NCBI RefSeq assembly: GCF_921293875.1
Contig: NZ_CAKLDI010000001.1
Span: 2,171,915 to 2,235,914 of the forward strand
Direction: 5' to 3'
Source: Vibrio stylophorae
Lineage (GTDB): Bacteria; Pseudomonadota; Gammaproteobacteria; Enterobacterales; Vibrionaceae
DNA length: 64,000 nt
The notes under the pieces were generated by a model, which saw nothing but the letters and a program-made list of their open reading frames with translations, had not been told where the DNA came from and did not search any database. Shown in pieces: positions 54,716 through 64,000 of this stretch. Position 1 is the stretch's first letter, and each line of letters opens with the position of its first letter. A program made the translations under genes and the position numbers.

Positions 54716-55177
54716 ATGAAACAGGTAGAGATTTTCACCGATGGCTCATGCCTCGGAAATCCCGGTCCCGGTGGTTACGGCGTTGTAATGCGCTATCAGC
54801 AGCATGAAAAAGAGCTTAGCTGCGGATATAAACACACCACTAATAACCGTATGGAAATGATGGCCGCCATCGTTGCCCTGCAAACCCTAAAACAGCCTTG
54901 TCAGGTGATTTTAACCACAGATAGCCAATACGTGCGTCAAGGGATCACTCAGTGGATCACCAATTGGAAAAAACGAGGTTGGAAAACCGCGGATAGAAAA
55001 CCGGTGAAAAATGCCGACCTATGGCAGCTTTTGGACCAAGAAACAGAGCGCCACCAAATCGATTGGCGCTGGGTGAAAGGTCATGCGGGTCATGCTGAAA
55101 ATGAGCGTTGTGATGATCTTGCGCGTCATGCAGCCGAATCACCGACGAAAGAAGATGTAGGCTACCAAGCGGAATAA
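54716..55177 (+). CDS. rnhA: RnhA, ribonuclease HI
   Basis: 153 residues. Catalytic acids Asp9 ([17 protein letters not shown]), Glu47 (NRMEMMA), Asp69 (TTDSQYV) and Asp133 ([11 protein letters not shown]) are all present. It degrades RNA in RNA-DNA hybrids. Tightly divergent from dnaQ, and convergent with yafS, ten bases apart. Confidence 0.97.
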   Translation: MKQVEIFTDGSCLGNPGPGGYGVVMRYQQHEKELSCGYKHTTNNRMEMMAAIVALQTLKQPCQVILTTDSQYVRQGITQWITNWKKRGWKTADRKPVKNADLWQLLDQETERHQIDWRWVKGHAGHAENERCDDLARHAAESPTKEDVGYQAE

Positions 55178-55187
55178 TTGCAAGCCA

Positions 55188-55949
55188 TTAAGGCTCAGCA
55201 GAGGATTGTCGTTTCGCCTGAACGCGATAGTTACTGACCACCACCACCGGACGCCTACTGGCCATTAAACGTGGGCGCACTTTATTTAAAGGGATGGTGC
55301 GCTTACGCGCAATTAATAAATAGTTGCTGGCAAGCAAAGGCAGCCAAGGGGATAGCTGCTGATCAAATCGTTCACGCCAGCGACTAGGATGCGCGCCCGC
55401 ACAAACGCCAAAATGCTCTCGATGCACCACTTCAAAATTGAGCAGCGCAAGCCAGTCTTCAATGCGACCTTGGGTAAAGAAACGACCATGCCATGGACAA
55501 CGTTTCCGCTTCCATGGCAACAAGCGATTGAGTCCCATCCCACTGACTGGGTTCCACCCCGCCAACACTAAATAACCATCATCCATCATCACCCGATCGA
55601 TTTCGCGCAATAAGCGATGCGGATCTTGGCTAAATTCCAACTGATGCAGTAGCAGCACCGCATCAAAGGATTTACCGACAAAGGGAAGTTGATAGGGATC
55701 GGCTGTGATTTGACGATGAGGATGGGTTCGCGCAACACAAACCTGATGGGCAATGCTACAATCCTGACTATCCAAACTAATGCTCAAACCGCCAAGTTTA
55801 AGCATATGATAGCCAAAGAAACGTGACCACCATGGTGCCAATCGCGCATCCAGCTGAGACTGCAACCAGGGTCCCTGATTGAAGTCATGCCAAAACTGCG
55901 GCGCATCAATGAGCTGTGAGCGAAAGGCGTTTGGTGTTATCACGGTCAT
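55188..55949 (-). CDS. yafS: YafS, SAM-dependent methyltransferase
   Basis: From ATG 55949 (two GTG codons precede it) the protein has 253 residues. Class I methyltransferase features: an N-terminal helical part, then DPYQLPFVGKSFDAVLLLHQ and REIDRVMMDDGYLVLAGWNP, the motif II-III region of methyltransferase 11 proteins. The first glycine-rich SAM motif is poorly visible (GLSISLDSQDCSI). Substrate unknown. It is divergent from gloB and convergent with rnhA, as in E. coli. Confidence 0.82.
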   Translation of the reverse strand: MTVITPNAFRSQLIDAPQFWHDFNQGPWLQSQLDARLAPWWSRFFGYHMLKLGGLSISLDSQDCSIAHQVCVARTHPHRQITADPYQLPFVGKSFDAVLLLHQLEFSQDPHRLLREIDRVMMDDGYLVLAGWNPVSGMGLNRLLPWKRKRCPWHGRFFTQGRIEDWLALLNFEVVHREHFGVCAGAHPSRWRERFDQQLSPWLPLLASNYLLIARKRTIPLNKVRPRLMASRRPVVVVSNYRVQAKRQSSAEP

Positions 55950-55966
55950 CACCACGGAGTGAACAC

Positions 55967-56722
55967 ATGTTGAGTGTAACAGCTATCCCTGCCTTTTCAG
56001 ACAATTATATCTGGCTGATTGAGAACGATCGCAAACAAGCTGTGATTGTCGATCCCGGCGATGCTGCCCCTGTATTAGAATTTTTAGAACATCAACGCTT
56101 ACAACTAGCGGCCATCTTAGTGACTCACCATCACCACGATCATACCGATGGTATTGCCGCGCTAGTTGCGCAGCACCCAAACACACCAGTGTACGGACCG
56201 GCCAATAGTCCATTTTTAGGCATCACTCATCCTTTAGAAGATGGCGATAGATTCAAGCTGCTCAATCATCAATGCCAGGTGATCGCCACCCCCGGTCATA
56301 CCCAAGATCATATCTGCTATCTGCTGGGCCATCGCCTATTTTGTGGTGATACGCTATTTTCTGCCGGTTGCGGCCGATTGTTTGAAGCGCCGGATGCGAT
56401 GTATGACTCACTGCTTAAACTCAAAGCGCTCCATGATGATACAGCCATCTATTGTGCGCATGAATATACGCTCAGTAACCTAAGGTTTGCACAGGCGGTA
56501 GAGCCTAATAATTTAGCCATCCGCAATCATCTCGAAAAAATCAGCCAATGGCGTCAGAACAATCGCTGCTCTTTACCGAGCTCCATGGCGCTAGAGCGCG
56601 AGATTAACCCATTTTTACGCTGTGATATTGCGGCCGTACACACTGCTGTATCAGATTCTGTGTCAAAGTTTGATGAGCAAAGTGTCTTCCGTGCGCTACG
56701 TCACTGGAAGGACGTTTTTTAA
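55967..56722 (+). CDS. gloB: GloB, hydroxyacylglutathione hydrolase (glyoxalase II)
   Basis: ATG 55967 gives MLSVTAIPAFSDNYIWLIEN, 251 residues; the frame is open from 55916 but overlaps yafS. The dinuclear metal motif is THHHHDH (53-59), with further ligands in TPGHTQDH, FCGDTLF and CAHEYT. It hydrolyses S-lactoylglutathione from methylglyoxal detoxification. mltD follows 69 bases later, as in E. coli. Confidence 0.95.
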   Translation: MLSVTAIPAFSDNYIWLIENDRKQAVIVDPGDAAPVLEFLEHQRLQLAAILVTHHHHDHTDGIAALVAQHPNTPVYGPANSPFLGITHPLEDGDRFKLLNHQCQVIATPGHTQDHICYLLGHRLFCGDTLFSAGCGRLFEAPDAMYDSLLKLKALHDDTAIYCAHEYTLSNLRFAQAVEPNNLAIRNHLEKISQWRQNNRCSLPSSMALEREINPFLRCDIAAVHTAVSDSVSKFDEQSVFRALRHWKDVF

Positions 56723-56791
56723 GCACAATTCCTTGTCACATTGAAAAGGGGAACGTATTATCGGCAACCATTTTGTCCATAGGTAGTTTGC

Positions 56792-58348
56792 ATGAAACGC
56801 ATTGCTTTTTTGACCAGTGCGCTAATTCTTAGCGGTTGTCAGCTTGTTCCCCAAAAATCCACAGAATCTGAGTCTGGCACTCCGATTCAGGAACCGCAGG
56901 TAATGACGCCAGTCACACCAAAAGAAGCAGAGCCGCAAATACCTGTTGTACTGACCCCACAGCAACAAGAAGACCTATGGAATCGTATTGGCATGCAGCT
57001 AGAAATGGCTGTGCCTGAAGATGAGCGAGTCGATTACTATCGTGATTGGTATGTAAAAAAACACCCCAATCACCTCAAAATCGTTGCTAAGCGCGCTGAT
57101 CCATTTATGTATCTTATCGTCGAGCAAATCGAAGAGCGCGGCTTGCCACTTGAGCTCGCGCTGCTCCCCATCGTTGAAAGCTCATTTGACCCATTCGCCT
57201 ACTCACATGGCAGTGCCGCTGGACTTTGGCAATTTATTCCAAGTACGGGCCGCCGCTTTGGTCTTGAGCAAAACTGGTGGTATGACGGTCGCCGAGATGT
57301 AGTGAAAGGCACTGAAGCCGCTTTAGACCTGATGGAATACCTCTACAAGCGCTTTGATGGCAATTGGCTGCATGCACTTGCTGCATATAACACTGGTGAA
57401 GGTCGCGTCCTACGCGCGATTAAGGCCAACAAAAAAGCAGGGAAACCGACAGATTTCTGGCATCTGGACCTACCGAAAGAAACCCGAGGTTATGTGCCTA
57501 AGCTGCTGGCACTGAGCGATATCATCAAACATAAAGATCAATATGATGTTGAACTGCCAGTCATTCAAAACCACGCCAAACTCAAAGTCGTCGATCCTGG
57601 CATTCAAATGGATCTCGCGATGGCTGCGCAATATGCTGATATGACGGTCACTGAGCTGCAAAGCTTTAACCCAGCATACAACCATTGGGCAACTGCGCCT
57701 GAAGGTCCAAATCATTTCCTATTGCCGATTGGCAAAGTCGACGTATTCACCAGCAATATGGCGAAAAACGGCAATAAAGGTATGAAAGTCGTTCGCTACA
57801 AAATTCAACCGGGCGATAGCTTGAGTGTGATTGCTGAAAAACACCAAACCACAGTCGCAGTGATCAAGCGTGCGAATAACCTCGGTAGCAACAGCATTCG
57901 CGTGGGTAAACATTTACTCATTCCAGTCGCGATGAAAGATGCAAGTCATTATGGTTTGAGTTCAGATCAACGCCTTGACCGCATTCAAGACCGTGCCCAT
58001 GGTGGTCATCGCATCACGCACGTAGTCGAATCTGGCGATTCATTCTGGAGCCTTGCTAAGAAATACAAAGTATCCGTAGCCAATCTTGCTGAATGGAACG
58101 GTATGGCACCTAAGGATTCACTGCGTATCGGCCAGAAGCTTGCAGTGTGGCAACAGCCAGCACCACAAGCGATTATGCGCACCGTGATCCATCAGGTACG
58201 CAGCGGTGACTCTCTCAGTACCATTGCAGATAAATACCGAGTTTCTGTAGACAGCATTATCAAACTCAACAATCTGAATAAGAAAAGCTATCTACAGCCA
58301 GGACAAAAACTAAAGATTCGCGTTGATGTTACGAAAATGAGTAGTTAA
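56792..58348 (+). CDS. mltD: MltD, membrane-bound lytic transglycosylase D
   Basis: 518 residues. Lipobox LSGC (Cys16), a goose-lysozyme-type SLT domain with catalytic Glu in LPIVESSFDPFAYS and GLWQFIPSTGRRFGL, then three LysM repeats (starting YKIQPGDSLSVIAEKHQ, HVVESGDSFWSLAKKYK and HQVRSGDSLSTIADKYR) that bind glycan. It cuts peptidoglycan to anhydromuropeptides at the outer membrane. The stop overlaps that of the convergent yafD-type gene. Confidence 0.96.
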   Translation: MKRIAFLTSALILSGCQLVPQKSTESESGTPIQEPQVMTPVTPKEAEPQIPVVLTPQQQEDLWNRIGMQLEMAVPEDERVDYYRDWYVKKHPNHLKIVAKRADPFMYLIVEQIEERGLPLELALLPIVESSFDPFAYSHGSAAGLWQFIPSTGRRFGLEQNWWYDGRRDVVKGTEAALDLMEYLYKRFDGNWLHALAAYNTGEGRVLRAIKANKKAGKPTDFWHLDLPKETRGYVPKLLALSDIIKHKDQYDVELPVIQNHAKLKVVDPGIQMDLAMAAQYADMTVTELQSFNPAYNHWATAPEGPNHFLLPIGKVDVFTSNMAKNGNKGMKVVRYKIQPGDSLSVIAEKHQTTVAVIKRANNLGSNSIRVGKHLLIPVAMKDASHYGLSSDQRLDRIQDRAHGGHRITHVVESGDSFWSLAKKYKVSVANLAEWNGMAPKDSLRIGQKLAVWQQPAPQAIMRTVIHQVRSGDSLSTIADKYRVSVDSIIKLNNLNKKSYLQPGQKLKIRVDVTKMSS

Positions 58349-59220
58349 TGCGTGAGCAAGTGAAAACTTGCAACCATCGGATTATGATCAGAGGCATCAC
58401 TTGTGGGTGCCTCTGCTTTTATCAGCTGCAAGCCACGATAGAACATATGATCGAGGTGATGACCAAATACGCTCATTCGTGCATCAGGCGTAAAATCAAC
58501 CTCAATCAGCCCCAATGTATTCGCTACTTTTCTTAATGCCGCCACACGCGCATCACGCCAAGTATTAAAATCACCAGCCAGAATCATCGGCCCTTTGTGT
58601 GTAAGCAATGCTTGCTCAGCAAGGCCTAGCTGCGTTTCAAAAGCATCCATCCCCATTGAAAAGTTAATGCTGTGCAAATTCACCACAAGCAATCGCTGCC
58701 CATTGGTTAAAGGGTACTCACTTACTAATAAGGATTTAGGTAGACGTAACAACGGCTCTGTCGTCAATAACCCACAGGCACTGACTGGTGATTGCGTTGA
58801 CAACGTCATTACGCCCGCCGAGGCGCCAGCATAATCAAAAGCGCGTACAAGCTGAGCATAAATACGGTGACGCTGAAGATAATCAAGAAATGCTGAGCTT
58901 AAACGAACTTCTTGCAGAAGCACCAAGTCACTACCAACACTCACTCGCTGTAATTCTTTAGCCCAGCTATCACGCTGACCTTTATAGATATTCCAGCTCA
59001 GCACTTTGAGTTCACCAGCCCGATCAAGCGGCTTGGCTTTTAATTCAAAGTAACAAGAATCTGGATGTAGTTTGGCCCCATACTGCGGCGTCATAATCCA
59101 AACTTGCGTCTGACTCGGCGTTTGAAATTGGGTATAAGCCCAAATCGAAAGGGCCGATAACACCAGCCCAATCACAGAAAAAAGAAGGGTAAATCGTTTC
59201 GTTTTAAGTAACCGTATCAA
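58345..59220 (-). CDS. yafD: YafD, endonuclease/exonuclease/phosphatase-family protein
   Basis: 291 residues with one N-terminal membrane anchor (about 10-30) and an EEP domain: LSWNIYKGQ, LLQEVRLS, AGDFNTW and SDHNPMV are the catalytic motifs of the DNase I-like fold. Most of the protein should be periplasmic. Substrate not known for YafD. It overlaps the DUF1904 gene upstream by four bases, and lies near mltD as in E. coli. Confidence 0.88.
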   Translation of the reverse strand: MIRLLKTKRFTLLFSVIGLVLSALSIWAYTQFQTPSQTQVWIMTPQYGAKLHPDSCYFELKAKPLDRAGELKVLSWNIYKGQRDSWAKELQRVSVGSDLVLLQEVRLSSAFLDYLQRHRIYAQLVRAFDYAGASAGVMTLSTQSPVSACGLLTTEPLLRLPKSLLVSEYPLTNGQRLLVVNLHSINFSMGMDAFETQLGLAEQALLTHKGPMILAGDFNTWRDARVAALRKVANTLGLIEVDFTPDARMSVFGHHLDHMFYRGLQLIKAEAPTSDASDHNPMVASFHLLTH

Positions 59221-59552
59221 TAGTGCTGTCCATTATCGTAATAACCCGCAGGTGTCAGCGGATAGAAGATGACAGCAATATTATCGACCGCTGGAAGTGC
59301 AGCTCGCAAGTGTTCAGTGATCAATTGTGCCACTTTATCCTGTACATCTTGCCCACGATCGAACCAAAACAGCTCAACAAATGGATAACGGTTACCATGA
59401 ACTTCGCCATCAAACACAAACGTTGAATGTACCTGCTCTAACGTAAAATCGAGACGAGGACTATTCATGAGTGGCACCAGTGCGTCAACAAGATCAGTAG
59501 AGATGGTTTGTAGGGTATCAGCTTCGATACCGCGAAAACGTAGATGTGGCAT
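59217..59552 (-). CDS. DUF1904 small cytoplasmic protein
   Basis: ATG 59552 (MPHLRFRGIEADTLQTISTD) gives 111 residues; the open frame begins at a TTG further up. The sequence fits DUF1904, a tautomerase-like small family, with HSTFVFDGEVHGNRYPFVEL in the middle. Function unknown. It is the first gene of a two-gene unit with yafD. Confidence 0.75.
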   Translation of the reverse strand: MPHLRFRGIEADTLQTISTDLVDALVPLMNSPRLDFTLEQVHSTFVFDGEVHGNRYPFVELFWFDRGQDVQDKVAQLITEHLRAALPAVDNIAVIFYPLTPAGYYDNGQHY

Positions 59553-59701
59553 AACAAGACTCAATCAACAAATAAAGCGGCACTATAACAAAGCAGACAG
59601 AATAAAATAGCGACTCTGATCGCGCCTTTTTGCAACTTTAGTTGAATCAAGGAGGTCTTGCGAGAAGTAAAGTAGAATAAAATTTTGAGCATTTCAGACG
59701 T

Positions 59702-59731
59702 AAAAAAGCCCAAGTCTTTCGACTTGGGCTT
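59702..59731 (-). terminator. Terminator of the rRNA operon
   Basis: On the minus strand AAGCCCAAGTC, GAAA loop, GACTTGGGCTTTTTTA, eight bases after the tRNA-Asp 3' end. Confidence 0.9.
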
Positions 59732-59739
59732 AGTATAAG

Positions 59740-59816
59740 TGGCGGAGCGGACGGGACTCGAACCCGCGACCCCCGGCGTGACAGGCCGGTATTCTAACCA
59801 ACTGAACTACCGCTCC
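59740..59816 (-). tRNA. tRNA-Asp (anticodon GTC), distal in the rRNA operon
   Basis: On the minus strand it starts GGAGCGGTAGTTCAGTTGGT, has anticodon loop CTGTCAC and encoded CCA. It lies after 5S, as in some rrn operons of enteric bacteria and vibrios. Confidence 0.95.
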
Positions 59817-59851
59817 ACTCAAGCAGATGCGATGCATCAACTTAAATTTAA

Positions 59852-59969
59852 AGCCTGGCGGTGACCTACTCTCACATGGGGAAGCCCCACACTACCATCG
59901 GCGCAGCTGCGTTTCACTTCTGAGTTCGGCATGGAATCAGGTGGGTCCACAGCGCTATGGCCGCCAAGC
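59852..59969 (-). rRNA. 5S ribosomal RNA
   Basis: Minus strand from GCTTGGCGGCCATAGCGCTG to GGTCACCGCCAGGC, about 118 bases, with the conserved GCCGAACTCAGAAGTGAAAC. Confidence 0.94.
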
Positions 59970-60062
59970 AAATTTGTTAAATCTGGAAAGCTTTATTCGA
60001 CTAGTTCTTGCTTCGTTCTCAACACAATCAAGCTTGTGTACGTAAAACCCTCTTGGGTGTTG

Positions 60063-62954
<2,892 letters not shown>

Positions 62955-63127
62955 ATACAACCCGAAGAGGGCTATATGAACAGTCACCAAGATTTCTAGT
63001 TTTCGCCGTACTCAAGACACTTGATTGTGTTTTTGAGAACTCGTTTATTCATATGGGTATATGAATAAACATTTTTAGTTATTCATTGAACTTACATTCA
63101 AATGAATTTACTAGTCAGCTTTCCAAA

Positions 63128-63140
63128 TTTTTAAAGAGCA
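63128..63140 (-). promoter_or_regulatory. boxA antitermination element
   Basis: TGCTCTTTAAAAA on the minus strand, between tRNA-Ala and 23S, matches the rrn boxA bound by NusB/S10 (TGCTCTTTA core). Confidence 0.75.
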
Positions 63141-63193
63141 TGTGTTTCTTTCGAAACCATTTTTAAAAGCACTTAAGCAAATGCGTTTAAAGA

Positions 63194-63269
63194 TGGTGGA
63201 GCTATGCGGGATCGAACCGCAGACCTCTTGAATGCAAATCAAGCGCTCTCCCAGCTGAGCTATAGCCCC
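63194..63269 (-). tRNA. tRNA-Ala (anticodon TGC) in the 16S-23S spacer
   Basis: Minus strand GGGGCTATAGCTCAGCTGGG, anticodon stem CTTGA/TCAAG around TTTGCAT, encoded CCA. Confidence 0.95.
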
Positions 63270-63308
63270 AAATATTTCGCTTACATCCAATTCTTTCTGG
63301 AGAAGAAT

Positions 63309-63385
<77 letters not shown>

Positions 63386-63450
63386 AATAAGCGTTGCTCG
63401 TACTTTATAACCAAATCAATCTGTGTGGACACTTGTCAGTAGTCTTTAGG

Positions 63451-64000
<550 letters not shown>

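Overview
The window reads as ordinary core chromosome of a marine gammaproteobacterium, most likely in or near the Vibrionaceae. Supporting this are the divergent flgP-flgO / flgT sheathed-flagellum genes, several families common in vibrios (DUF2956, DUF2066, TIGR03503, DUF1904, DUF2069), an OmpU/OmpL-like porin, and E. coli-like gene order in many blocks. No insertion sequence, prophage, integron or CRISPR array was seen. The organism assignment is inferred from gene content and recalled family knowledge; no database search was made.

Layout. 1-2090: flagellar T/H-ring genes (flgP fragment, flgO, divergent flgT). 2115-2229: tRNA-Arg(CCT). 2362-9415: ybbO-cnoX-qmcA-ybbJ and the copper pair cueR/copA, with a very small membrane ORF in a gap and another coupled to copA. 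9446-11892: two tRNA-Pro genes plus a decayed third copy, smrA, ybaK, and a duplicated Ala-Glu tRNA cassette. 12232-21743: a small exported protein, gltX, a DUF2057 protein, a porin, ligA, zipA, cysZ, cysK. 22047-26780: ptsH-ptsI-crr, a yfeX-type peroxidase and two DUF proteins. 26897-30531: an arsenate resistance island made of an ArsJ-associated GAPDH, a tyrosine-phosphatase-like protein and arsJ, facing a fused arsenate reductase-ArsR regulator. 30706-46742: a wHTH protein, yffB-dapE, bamC-dapA, gcvR-bcp, perM, bepA, yfgD, hda, uraA-upp and purM-purN. 46823-59552: yafJ, gmhA, a SulP transporter, a degenerate FadE-like protein at the usual fadE position, TIGR03503, dnaQ/rnhA, yafS/gloB, mltD, yafD and DUF1904. 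59702-64000: an rRNA operon on the minus strand (16S fragment, tRNA-Ile, tRNA-Ala, 23S, 5S, tRNA-Asp, terminator).

How the genes fit together. CueR senses cytoplasmic Cu(I) and fires the copA promoter through a 19-bp-spaced MerR-type element. In the arsenic island GAPDH should make the unstable arseno-phosphoglycerate that ArsJ exports, while the fused ArsC-ArsR protein may both reduce arsenate and sense arsenite. The pts operon has a NagC/Mlc-type operator and purMN a PurR-type operator. Many pairs are translationally coupled by 1-4 bp overlaps (copA/small ORF, phosphatase/arsJ, dapE/M15 peptidase, dapA/bamC, gcvR/bcp, purM/purN, dnaQ/TIGR03503, DUF1904/yafD).

The strongest leads are the FadE-like protein that has lost its flavin-site motifs, the ars island with its reductase-regulator fusion and unexplained phosphatase, the two tiny membrane ORFs (3343-3408 and 9344-9415), the 57-residue exported protein with a doubled FRYC motif, and the decayed tRNA-Pro copy.
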